Source: Actinomycetes bacterium | GTDB taxonomy: Bacteria; Actinomycetota; Acidimicrobiia; Acidimicrobiales; Acidimicrobiaceae | Direction: 5' to 3' | DNA: 42,799 nt | NCBI GenBank assembly: GCA_021842145.1 | Contig: JAKCBW010000006.1 | Coordinates: 1 to 42,799, forward strand | Part shown: one piece after another, positions 17,201 through 24,599 of the stretch | How positions within the stretch are numbered: position 1 is the stretch's first letter | Layout: each line of letters starts with the position of its first letter | Translations under genes and position numbers: made by a program | Notes under the pieces: generated by a model | Database searches by the model: none | What the model was told of the DNA's origin: nothing | What the model saw: only the letters and a program-made list of their open reading frames with translations

Positions 17201-17594
17201 ATGTCACAAACACGATGCAGAGGTCCATTTTGATCGCGTCGTGGGTCTAGTCCTCGCCGCTTGCGATAGCGGCGTTCTCAAACGGGCCGCACTTAAAACA
17301 CACTGGAAAGAGATGTATTTCTGCAGTGAAATTAGCGGAGGGGGCACACTCGAGGGGTACGTGGATCTTCTCTTCGAAGAGGAGGGCTCCCTGCACATAG
17401 TGGACTATAAAACCGCCGAGTTCGCTACCGACTGGCTTATTGACAAGAGGGTTAGCGACTACTCATCCCAGGCAACTACCTATAAAGAAGCTATAGAACG
17501 GGTTAGCAATCGGCCGGTGTCGACGGTCACCCTACTTTTCCTTACCAATCGAGGGGCCGTGTCTAGGACCTTGACGGCGGCTTCTGACTTTTAA
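14211..17594 (+). CDS. AddA-like UvrD/RecB helicase-nuclease subunit
   Basis: 1127 residues of a superfamily 1A helicase fused to a RecB-type nuclease. Visible motifs: Walker A AGAGSGKTT (39-47), motif Ia AITFTEKSA, Walker B DEFQDTDP (from residue 388), motif III FFVGDPKQSIYRFRGAD, motif IV TTNFRS, motif V LMTIHSSKGLEFPVVF and motif VI RRLLYVGCTRARD. The C-terminal nuclease has GNAVHFALS, LEGYVDLLF and IVDYKT (Asp1065, Lys1067). Its ATG overlaps the TGA of the AddB-like gene by one base (TGATG), so translation is coupled; a GTG three bases earlier is possible. The pair should unwind and degrade double-stranded ends for recombinational repair. AddAB-type is favoured over actinobacterial AdnAB, because only this subunit has a Walker motif. 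Confidence 0.92.
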   Translation: MVGPAEGSNSVGPNVIQVKDQGARVQIAEQLKRTLFVEAGAGSGKTTSLVERVKNLLLVEGVSISKIVAITFTEKSAKELLERITFELADLEACEEEEISLTRIKRALSEIEGAPIGTIHSFARRILSSFTFEAGLTPEIEVLDEIEKEIEFETRFEGFLSKLLQAQPDPLGPDLLPWAMVVAHSQGASLSVIKKAARALDAAWPLLSRTLTSSPQPTPTLIPELVGKNSQLLSLTKELMGLLDPEKMAAKRCLKLFTYAKLLADPLSSNNLFLLLELLKDAPKPSSRKPRTKIPPNAALARIAELTDGTEEIYSEIIDIKTRYIQHWLSVLSDALIEFTFEGVQDRRTEGTLSYEDLLGMSRDLILGPDSKVVLEQLGQQYTHYLIDEFQDTDPLQVELIFSLAGMNTSVSEVTQGSMRAGTLFFVGDPKQSIYRFRGADLRQFNSVRSQIEPLGGGIVELTTNFRSRIGIVNFVNSIFERLLDGSAQGYSFKALTPYVDDQPEQPSVLMLGPIEAIQHALIGPIRDQEAVAVVAQIDELIKSGTMIRDRFTNELREINESDIAILSPRRSGFDSIIQELDSSPYQYAIGSIISVYRSPEINDVLDTLSAIDDPGNEIYVLKALRSPLFGLSDKEIYHYIKDLDRRINFELDPPPPIGEDNSVAGALSYLRRKRSALASINVYEMIESIVSERLCFEIAEFDRKPQQSRSRYRLLLEEARLWGQKAPRGTLSEYLNWARSRQETEKAVEELPPPPDTNQIKLMTIHSSKGLEFPVVFLVGIGQSNSVTSHALGFSDSKKPLLKINSALTVKGFDEWIEIDRESQDAEFRRLLYVGCTRARDLLIISTYRKYVKAATSPGGAELITNTINEFSIPVTWVTKKYPVSTEHRNDRATAPASSVLYDAEADFRLTEQAIAAASESLVLTATGDNWVDSAIVLETPTLSHDFEAGSESVIIGNAVHFALSIFDISLLKDSPKDGPLSDQLIDLVRTAVLEACHKHDAEVHFDRVVGLVLAACDSGVLKRAALKTHWKEMYFCSEISGGGTLEGYVDLLFEEEGSLHIVDYKTAEFATDWLIDKRVSDYSSQATTYKEAIERVSNRPVSTVTLLFLTNRGAVSRTLTAASDF

Positions 17595-18098
17595 TAAAAC
17601 GGGCGACTGAAGCGACTCACGATAGATCCACCCACTATCCGCTTCGGTGATCTCTACTGACGAAGGGAACTTCATGACAAATCCGCACGTCGTTGGCTTC
17701 TCAAGGCGTACAGCAAACCAGGGCCTTCGCCACCTCGAAACTCTGTCTCGCACGCCTCGGCGAGTCTTTCACCCGTGGAGACACTAAGGGGCTCCTGGGA
17801 ATCTGAGCCATCCGATATGTAATTCGTGCCTCCAGAATCCCCGGCCCAAATCATAGTTATACTTCACGAAACCGCAGCTAACACGACCCATAGCAATGGA
17901 GAGTTCCAAGTCGCCCCTTGAACCTCACCGCAATGGCCAACATAGAGCCATCATCCGCCTCGTTACCACCTCAGTTGGTCTCAGGCGGGACAAGGAGAGT
18001 GGCGGTTGCACCCGTCCTTACGGTGACAACGCACACCTCACCGTTATCTTGCAGGTCTACTGAATTGCAGGTCTACTCGTGGCCGAATGCCTATACAG
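17595..18098. other. Intergenic region between convergent genes, no gene recognised
   Basis: About 500 bp between the AddA-like gene and the tail of an MFS gene on the other strand. Short frames (for example minus 17854-17672) lack ribosome sites and family features. TTGCAGGTCTACT is directly repeated at 18049-18061 and 18065-18077. An imperfect dyad, CTTCG...CGAAG, near 17642-17665 may help end transcription but has no T run. Confidence 0.55.
18049..18077 (+). repeat. 13-bp direct repeat, two copies
   Basis: TTGCAGGTCTACT occurs at 18049-18061 and 18065-18077, separated by 3 nt. It lies just beyond the 3' end of the MFS gene on the minus strand. No function assigned. Confidence 0.6.
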
Positions 18099-19430
18099 CT
18101 AGCCCGATTCGTCGAGCTCCTCTTCGGGTCTGGTGGCTTTGAAAAAGTGATAATACAACAAGCCACTGAGCAGTTGCAGCAGACCACCGATTTCGAAGGG
18201 AATGCTAAGGGATAGATTATCAAACATCCAGCCGCTCAGGGAAGGTGAGGCAGCAGAAAATACCTGGCTGGGGAGGTTAGAAAGGGCCGCCACCCTAGCC
18301 CGTTCATCGGGGTGCGCCATCGCCACTGCGAAGGACTGACGCAGCGGCAATGCCGCCCTCTGCGCGAGCATCCTGATCAAATAGATCGCAGAAGCAACGA
18401 TAAAATTCGGCGCCAGGGCGAGCGGGAAAAGCAGAATGCTCTGGGCAAAGCGCAAAAAGGTGCTGGCTTTCACGATACCGAAGCGTCGCGCAAGCGGAGC
18501 AGCAGATATCGCTGAACTTAGAGAAGCTAAGTTCACAATCGCGTAAAGAAAACCAATTTTTGCCGGACCCGCCCCAAATCGTTTGAAGAACCAGTAGGTG
18601 ATGAATGGCCCGAACATTCCAACCGCAATGCCATTTAGGGAGTTTGTGGCCCAGAACCTGAAGAGAAGTTTCATCGACCTCTTCGGCCAGAAGCCTCCGT
18701 CGGAGCGGGCCCTGCGGAGCTTAGCCGACTCAGACTTCTCCCTGATTCCAAGTGCCAGTAGTGAAGCGCAGATGGACAATCCGGCAATAAGCAGCATCGA
18801 GAATCTAAAGGCGGCGCTTAGGTCGGTAGCTTTCAGGTGTCCCCCCGGGGCAAATACCGCTAATAAAGCCCCGAGCAGGGCCCCAAGTGTCGACATCAGG
18901 GAAATTCGTCCAAACACGTCGTTACGGAACTTGGCCGGTACACCTTGGGTCAAAAATGAACTCTCAGCTGGTTGGTATGGCCCGACCATTCCGCCACCGG
19001 CACCCGCACCCCTCCCAAAAGAACCGAGAGCGGCAAATATGTAAAGGCCGACGATGTGCGAGAAAAAGGCGTAATAGATCGCCGCCATTGCCGCAAGTAG
19101 TGGGAAAACTACCAGTGCAAACTTGTTGCCTATCTTGTCAGAAAGGTACCCAACAAGCGAAGACATCAAGGCCGAAACTATTCCCACCAAAACGAAAAGT
19201 TCGCCGAGCCTGGTCGCATCGAAACCGAGCAAGGCGAGATATATGGGGACAATTACTCCCGCCAATGACCTCGCAGCGCTCATCGCCAGCCTTGCGAGCC
19301 AGATCAATTTAATGTTTCTGTCTACCCAGTCGGGGTAGAACCAATCGCCAAAGGCTTTAATCGAAAGCCACTTTCCTATAGGTGTAACCCATGAGCACAA
19401 CCCACGAGTCGTCGAACAAGGCTGGTCCAA
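18099..19430 (-). CDS. MFS transporter
   Basis: About 443 residues with roughly 12 membrane segments. MFS hallmarks are visible in VGYLSDKIGNKFALVVFPLLA (the D-x-x-G-[KR] loop after the second helix) and in the second half (AAPLARRFGIVKASTFLRFAQ). GSFGRGAGAGGGMVGPYQPAESSFLTQGVPAKFRNDVFGR is a glycine-rich segment around helix 4 and the loop after it. The start is uncertain: the TTG at 19430 has no clear ribosome site, and the first 25 residues (MDQPCSTTRGLCSWVTPIGK) do not look like a typical MFS N-terminus, so a start further in is possible. Likely monocistronic. The transported compound is unknown. Confidence 0.8.
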   Translation of the reverse strand: MDQPCSTTRGLCSWVTPIGKWLSIKAFGDWFYPDWVDRNIKLIWLARLAMSAARSLAGVIVPIYLALLGFDATRLGELFVLVGIVSALMSSLVGYLSDKIGNKFALVVFPLLAAMAAIYYAFFSHIVGLYIFAALGSFGRGAGAGGGMVGPYQPAESSFLTQGVPAKFRNDVFGRISLMSTLGALLGALLAVFAPGGHLKATDLSAAFRFSMLLIAGLSICASLLALGIREKSESAKLRRARSDGGFWPKRSMKLLFRFWATNSLNGIAVGMFGPFITYWFFKRFGAGPAKIGFLYAIVNLASLSSAISAAPLARRFGIVKASTFLRFAQSILLFPLALAPNFIVASAIYLIRMLAQRAALPLRQSFAVAMAHPDERARVAALSNLPSQVFSAASPSLSGWMFDNLSLSIPFEIGGLLQLLSGLLYYHFFKATRPEEELDESG

Positions 19431-19552
19431 ATCGGTAAATTGGATGCGCTATACAACTAATACCCTATCAGCTCACCGCCGAGTAGCAGAATGCTTGAGA
19501 CTAATAGTTGGAGTCGTGAATCGATCTAAAATGCCCATCGGATAACTAAAGA

Positions 19553-19579
19553 AGCCCTTTCGGTCAACTTGGTAGGGCT
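19553..19579 (-). terminator. Possible terminator after the carboxylesterase gene
   Basis: AGCCCT and AGGGCT form a 6-bp stem with a 15-nt loop. On the minus strand the stem is followed by TCTTTAGTT. It lies about 85 bp after the carboxylesterase stop. The stem is short, so the call is weak. Confidence 0.25.
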
Positions 19580-19662
19580 GATACGTTGTTCAAAGGCGAG
19601 CCCTTCACTCCCAGCACCACATTTTCTCGACCTTTAGAACCCACTTCGCCGGTTCGCAAAGA

Positions 19663-21150
19663 TCACCGAACGCCTTTCCAGACCTCTCGAGTCTCGCCGC
19701 GTGGGTCTACCTCAACCCGGGATTCATCGCCAAATAAGCGAACCGCTCGATGCTCCGGCGAATAGCTATCCCAGCCCGGATCGAGGGTCTTGACAAATGC
19801 CACCCAAGCCGAGTGCATCTCCTCGGCAAGCTCTTGGGGTCCCTCCACGAATGCACTGTCAATTGCTTCTGTTGTCACGCCAAGGGTATCAAAAACGAAG
19901 GGGAGTTCTATTGCGTGACATGACCCGAGGCGCCCTTCAAACATTGGTGACCGCCAGCGGAACTCATAGAGATACGTGCCAGCTTTTGCACCTTGGCGCG
20001 CCTCAGCCAACCTGATAGCGGGAATCCTGAAAAACCAATCGCCAGCAATCTGGGAAAAAACTTCTCCCTGGGGATCCTCTGACAAGAGCCTCTGATATAC
20101 AGCGAGTTTTTCGGCGTCTAAGCCAAAGGCCATCGCAGCGAAGGAAACCACCGCAGAGTTGATTGAGTCGTAGAGGCCAGTGGGGACGGTGAAAAAATTG
20201 AATTCCTCTCTATTCGTCCCGATCAAAACGGAGACGTCCCCTCCCGTCCCCTCCCTAATCGAGTCGATAGGAGGTGCCTTCAGCACTTTGCCGTCCACCG
20301 TTGGCTCAAAGATCATCAAATTCAAGGTTACTTCACCCCACTTAGCGGGGTCGGGCTTCGCCTGGGGCTCCGATGCCAAAACTGATGTAGCCTCAACAAG
20401 TCGATCAACTTCAACCGCCCTGAACTGGTCACGTATAGGCTCGATACCAAGTGCCTCTGCCAGATATCCCGCCACCTTCTTGGCGGTTCCGGCGCTCAAG
20501 TAGTGATGAGCAGCCCCACTTTCTAAAATCGCCCCCCTGAAGAGGCCCTTTGCGGCATCGAGCGAAAGAAGTGTCCCCACACTCATCGCCCCGGCAGATT
20601 CGCCAGCTATGGTAACCTTCGCTGGGTCACCACCGAAGGCAGAGATGTTGTCTTGGACCCAGCTAAGCGCCTCGAGCTGGTCCAGGATCCCTAAGTTGGA
20701 TATCCCGTCGTCCAAAAACAGAAATCCATCCGCACCTAGACGGTAATTTATTGTCACACATATGACGCCATCTCGTGCAAAGTTACTACCGTCATAACTC
20801 GATACGGCTCCGGATCCATTCAAAAAGGACCCACCGTGGATCCAGACTAAAACCGGAAGCCCCTTCGCACCCAGCCGGGGGGTCCACACGTTCAGGTTCA
20901 AGCACTCTTCGCCTGGTATTGAAGGTTCGGGGAGTATTTTGTCGAATGGCGGTGCATAGGGACCTTTAGGAACCGTCGGACCGTAATCTAAACAGTCTCG
21001 CACTCCGTCCCATCTGGAGTGCGCAACCGGCGGTCGCATGCGATTCTCGCCAAATGGCGCTTCAGCATACGGTATGCCTTTGAAGCATACAACATCGCCT
21101 AAGTCCACTCCCCTTACCATTCCGTTAGTGACTCTTACGATCGTCTCCAC
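19663..21150 (-). CDS. Type-B carboxylesterase (alpha/beta hydrolase)
   Basis: 495 residues, the usual length of the carboxylesterase/cholinesterase family. FKGIPYAEAPFGENRMRPP opens the fold, and EECLNLNVW precedes the oxyanion region HGGSF (105-109). The nucleophile elbow is GESAG with Ser185; the acid is most likely Glu316 in GTNREEF; the base is His412 in GSCHAIELPFVFD. The triad is thus intact. By family it hydrolyses carboxylic esters. No signal peptide is seen, so it is probably cytosolic. The start is a GTG with AAGGGGA four bases upstream. The natural substrate is unknown; the flanking MFS genes might move a substrate or product, but they are not in the same operon. Confidence 0.92.
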   Translation of the reverse strand: METIVRVTNGMVRGVDLGDVVCFKGIPYAEAPFGENRMRPPVAHSRWDGVRDCLDYGPTVPKGPYAPPFDKILPEPSIPGEECLNLNVWTPRLGAKGLPVLVWIHGGSFLNGSGAVSSYDGSNFARDGVICVTINYRLGADGFLFLDDGISNLGILDQLEALSWVQDNISAFGGDPAKVTIAGESAGAMSVGTLLSLDAAKGLFRGAILESGAAHHYLSAGTAKKVAGYLAEALGIEPIRDQFRAVEVDRLVEATSVLASEPQAKPDPAKWGEVTLNLMIFEPTVDGKVLKAPPIDSIREGTGGDVSVLIGTNREEFNFFTVPTGLYDSINSAVVSFAAMAFGLDAEKLAVYQRLLSEDPQGEVFSQIAGDWFFRIPAIRLAEARQGAKAGTYLYEFRWRSPMFEGRLGSCHAIELPFVFDTLGVTTEAIDSAFVEGPQELAEEMHSAWVAFVKTLDPGWDSYSPEHRAVRLFGDESRVEVDPRGETREVWKGVR

Positions 21151-21563
21151 GATTTCCCCTTAAGGTCGGCCCATGAATTTTCTCTTGGCCCCATTTACTC
21201 GAATCATATGCGAATCTGGGGACTAGAACTGGTCGGTCGAAAAAGCGGGCGCCGAAAACGCTGAAGGTACGCCTGGGTTCACGTCTCCTCTATGGCCTTT
21301 TACCGCGCTGACCTGGCACTAGGGACAAGTGGGGCACCAAATAGAATTTAAGGAAGTTTCACGGCCTTGTGACGCTGAAGCAAGCCAGCTGAGACGTCAA
21401 AGGCACTGTTTTCTACGAACTTTTTTGACGCCTTTACGAACCACAATTTGTGCCCTGGGAACGGTCGAAAATAACTTTAGACCTACGACCTGCTTTTTAG
21501 TTGAGCTAAAGCGCATGCGACACGGCATATATTTGGAACCACAATTAAGGCAAGAGCGAATGG
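21151..21563. other. Divergent intergenic region between the carboxylesterase and MFS genes
   Basis: About 410 bp. It contains a TATATT box near 21530, close to the MFS gene, and a broken dyad made of GTCAAAGGC and GACGCCTTTAC within about 21390-21440. No gene with a ribosome binding site was seen. A frame open across 21329-21733 is an overlap artefact of the MFS gene. Confidence 0.5.
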
Positions 21564-22820
21564 ATGAGATTGATGTCAGAAGGTCCCCGGAGCAAAGGCG
21601 GCCAGTTAGATCGCTCGGAAAGAAAAATCATCTCCCTGATGACCGCCTCCCACGGAATTCAGCACTTCTATGTTTCGGGCATCGCACTTACCTACCCATA
21701 CGTGATCAAGGAGTTCCACGCTTCGTACGCTAGCCTCGGCGTGGTACTCGGGGTGTCCGGGGTGATAGGCGGATTACTGCAAAGCGCAGCTGGACTCGTC
21801 AAGGGACGCCAAGCCCGATCGGTTTTAGCGTTACAAGACATCGGCTTGGCACTCGCCTGCGCTTTCGGGGCGATATCACCGGGATTCACGGCTTATGCCG
21901 GCGCCAAGGCTTTCGGTTCCCTTGCGCAATGGCCACAACACCCCGTCGGCAGTGCATATCTTTCGGAAAAGTTCCCCGAACGAAGGGGAACGGTTCTCGC
22001 CTGGCACACAACCGGCGGGTCTATCGGCACATTGGTCATTCCGCTGGCCATGTCGGTAGCTATCACCGCCTTTGGATGGAGGATTGCACTAGCCCTACTC
22101 GGTTTGTCGCTATTGATTGGCGCTTCCCTCGTACAGTTTTTCCTGCCGCCGCAAGAAAAACCAAAAGTTGCCAAACCAACCGGACCAACTAGGCCCTCAA
22201 TTTCGTCCCTTGCCAATTCAGTCCGAAATATGGGTAATGTCATCAAGGAGACGACCGGCGAAACCAAAAGAATACTCGTCGCTTCGACCGTGGCCGCTGG
22301 AGGGCGAGGTCTCGGCGTAATTGGGGCCTTTATCCCCCTCTATCTTGAAGACTCCAGACACCTAAGCCAGATCGAGACAGGAATCATCTACACCACCATG
22401 CTCCTTGGTGGAGTTATCGGCCCACTCTATGCCGGGAATCTATCCGACCGGATAGGCCGAAAGACCGTCATAATGGCCTCCTATTTTCTGGGTGCGGCTT
22501 CATTTATTGGCTTCGCTTTTACCGGCCAAAATAGGGTACTCCTAGGGACCTGGGGGTTTATCGTAGGCGTCCTTGCGTATTCTGAATCCCCACTATTGCA
22601 GTCGATGTTCGCAGACTCGGTACACAACAGGGAGGGCAACTCGGCATTTGGTACCTACTTTGCAATCGCCTACGGGGTTGGTGCTATCTGGCTAAGCATC
22701 CTCGGGTGGGTAATCGCCAGTTACGGCTTTAGGGCTTTTTTCGCCACTATGGCGTTCTCATTCCTGGTAGCTGGGGGAATAATAGCCACGCTCCCAAGGC
22801 AAATAAAGCTAAGCTCTTGA
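21564..22820 (+). CDS. MFS transporter
   Basis: 418 residues, about 12 membrane segments. The N-terminal part, SHGIQHFYVSGIALTYPYVIKEFHASYASLGVVLG, recalls the fosmidomycin-resistance-like group, in which a His-x-x-x-x-x-Tyr segment is common. The loop between helices 4 and 5 reads YLSEKFPERRGTVLAWHTTGGSIG. The second half repeats the MFS loop as GNLSDRIGRKTVIMASY. A hydrophilic central loop is near residues 195-230. Start at the ATG at 21564; an in-frame ATG at 21573 is also possible. Substrate unknown; export of a small molecule is the common role. Confidence 0.87.
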   Translation: MRLMSEGPRSKGGQLDRSERKIISLMTASHGIQHFYVSGIALTYPYVIKEFHASYASLGVVLGVSGVIGGLLQSAAGLVKGRQARSVLALQDIGLALACAFGAISPGFTAYAGAKAFGSLAQWPQHPVGSAYLSEKFPERRGTVLAWHTTGGSIGTLVIPLAMSVAITAFGWRIALALLGLSLLIGASLVQFFLPPQEKPKVAKPTGPTRPSISSLANSVRNMGNVIKETTGETKRILVASTVAAGGRGLGVIGAFIPLYLEDSRHLSQIETGIIYTTMLLGGVIGPLYAGNLSDRIGRKTVIMASYFLGAASFIGFAFTGQNRVLLGTWGFIVGVLAYSESPLLQSMFADSVHNREGNSAFGTYFAIAYGVGAIWLSILGWVIASYGFRAFFATMAFSFLVAGGIIATLPRQIKLSS

Positions 22821-22900
22821 ACCAGCAAACGCCATCGGTCATCTAACGAGTCGACGATGACGTCAATAGGTGATGAAGGCTTTTGGGCTTGGGATTTTGG

Positions 22901-23425
22901 ATGATGGATGACAATGAGGCAAGTGGGCTGATCCAAATTAAACCTATCGTGCCGCAAGAGTACGAAGCTACTGGTGAAGTCGTATTGAAGGCATACCGTC
23001 ATCTCTTGGGGGATTCCCTAGACGAGGGTTACGCTCGCTACATCGGTGACGTTTCGGCTCGGGTCGACGATTCAATGGTATTAGTTCTTAAGAAAAATGG
23101 CAAAGTGATCGGCACGGTAACCTTCGTAGGCGACCCATCATCCCCCATGGCGGAAGGATTGGAGGACGGCGAGGGAGCGGTACGCATTTTAGCCGTCGAC
23201 CCCGCCGAACAACGTAGCGGCTATGGGAGGTTGTTGATGGCCGAGACCATCCGATTGGCCAAGGAACGCCACCTCGATGCGCTCTTTCTGCACTCCACAA
23301 AGGAGATGGTGCAAGCCCACAACCTCTATCTGTCACTAGGTTTTCTGAGGGTATCAAAGAGGGATTTTCGCCCTATAGAGACGGTCTCGCTCTTAGCATT
23401 TCGGTTACCACTCGAGAAAATCTAG
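22901..23425 (+). CDS. GNAT-family N-acetyltransferase
   Basis: About 174 residues. A central strand, GKVIGTVTFVGD, leads to EGAVRILAVDPAEQRSGYGRLLMAETIRLA, where Q-R-S-G-Y-G is the acetyl-CoA pyrophosphate-binding loop (Q/R-x-x-G-x-G/A). LDALFLHSTKEMVQAHNLYLSLGFLRVSKRDF is the usual C-terminal motif B. Start: the ATGs at 22901 and 22904 follow GGGA by 6-9 nt, whereas the upstream TTG at 22883 has no such site. By family it transfers an acetyl group to an amine of a small molecule or protein. The acceptor is not predictable. It follows the MFS gene on the same strand by about 80 bp and may be cotranscribed. Confidence 0.88.
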   Translation: MMDDNEASGLIQIKPIVPQEYEATGEVVLKAYRHLLGDSLDEGYARYIGDVSARVDDSMVLVLKKNGKVIGTVTFVGDPSSPMAEGLEDGEGAVRILAVDPAEQRSGYGRLLMAETIRLAKERHLDALFLHSTKEMVQAHNLYLSLGFLRVSKRDFRPIETVSLLAFRLPLEKI

Positions 23426-23474
23426 ATTTAAAGCCACCTTTCAAACCTTGCACGGTCAGCGATGTTCTACCACT

Positions 23475-24422
23475 CTATCGACCGTTCGTTGCGGCTTCAC
23501 CCCGAACAGCTTCGGAATTTGAGCTCATTATGGCAATGCGTAGTAGCTCCCTTTCAGCGGCGCTGATTCCGCGCTTTTTTGACCAAACTGCATACAGAGA
23601 GCGACTCAAGTCAAGACCCTCCACTTTTACGTGGACAAGCTCGGACCGTTCCACCTCCTGGGCTACCGCCAGGCGACTCAGGACACCTGCTGAGGCCGAG
23701 TATAACAGAGCCGACTTGATCATTGCCGTAGAACCCATCTCCGCTTTTATAGAAAGCTCATTCAAACCCAGATGGGCCATCGCCTCCTCGAATACCTCTC
23801 TGGTCCCAGATCCACGCTCTCGCAAGATCAGAGGTCCACGAGCAACTTCACTCGGAAGAAGCGGTCTATTTAATCGCGCCCACCCGTGATTTGGAGCGAC
23901 GACCACCCATAGCTCGTCTTGGCCGACCGAAATTCGCTCTAGATCAGCATGGGTGCTACTCGATTCCATAAAGCCCAGATCGCCAGAGGACAGGACCGAC
24001 TCGATTACCTTGGCTGAATTAGCGACGGTTAGCTCCGGCAATATCCCGTGGTCGGCGAGGCGGAGCTTGTCCAACCACTGCGGGAGAAGGTACTCAGCTA
24101 TCGAGTAGCTGGCCAAAACCCTCAGCCTTTGGGCCATCGAGCCAGAGATCTCGACGGCACTTAGCATCAAGGATTCGGCCGCCGCCAAGACCTTCTTGGC
24201 CTGATTGTAGATGATGAGTCCAGACTTGGTGGCGGTGGAGCCGTGCGAAGTGCGATCCAGCAGGGTTACCTTTAGGATCCTCTCTAGTGTAATGATACGC
24301 TCACTCGCCGACGGTTGGGAGATGCCATAGAGGGAAGCCGCCTTAGAAAGGCTTCCGAGCTCTACCACTGCGACAAATATTTCAAGTCCCTCCAGGGACG
24401 GGACTAAGGGATACAGGGCCAC
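23475..24422 (-). CDS. LysR-family transcriptional regulator
   Basis: About 315 residues. The winged helix near the N-terminus reads LEIFVAVVELGSLSKAASLYGISQPSASERIITLERILKVTLLDRTSHGSTATKSG, the LysR DNA-binding pattern. A two-lobed effector domain follows, with LRVLASYSIAEYLLPQWLDKL and LGFMESSSTHADLE. The GTG at 24422 is preferred because it places the helix-turn-helix about ten residues in; the frame is open to 24500, which would add 26 residues. It diverges from the molybdoenzyme operon, the classic position for a LysR activator of its neighbour. The small-molecule effector is unknown. The gene converges with the GNAT gene. Confidence 0.9.
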   Translation of the reverse strand: MALYPLVPSLEGLEIFVAVVELGSLSKAASLYGISQPSASERIITLERILKVTLLDRTSHGSTATKSGLIIYNQAKKVLAAAESLMLSAVEISGSMAQRLRVLASYSIAEYLLPQWLDKLRLADHGILPELTVANSAKVIESVLSSGDLGFMESSSTHADLERISVGQDELWVVVAPNHGWARLNRPLLPSEVARGPLILRERGSGTREVFEEAMAHLGLNELSIKAEMGSTAMIKSALLYSASAGVLSRLAVAQEVERSELVHVKVEGLDLSRSLYAVWSKKRGISAAERELLRIAIMSSNSEAVRGEAATNGR

Positions 24423-24599
24423 GCCATAGTCTATCCCTATAACCCCAAAGGAAGCTGCTAAGTACCGCAGGGAAATTGCAGTCGTATTATTTGTTAGCAA
24501 GATCGTTAGTGGGAGAAATCGAGCTACGAGCGGAGTCGTGGCTTACGCCAGTAGATAGAACTGAAAATACGATTTCAATTAGTCGGCCTAGGGGGAGTT

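Noticed and set aside
17672-17854. Minus-strand 60-codon frame containing GDSGG, which resembles a serine-protease motif
   Set aside because: Too short, no ribosome binding site, and no histidine or aspartate part of a protease. Probably chance.
17918-18142. Plus-strand 74-codon frame
   Set aside because: No ribosome site, overlaps the end of the MFS gene on the other strand, and composition unlike the neighbouring proteins.
21329-21733. Plus-strand 134-codon frame before and over the MFS start
   Set aside because: Rich in Arg and Cys with no fold signature; it runs into the clearly real MFS frame.
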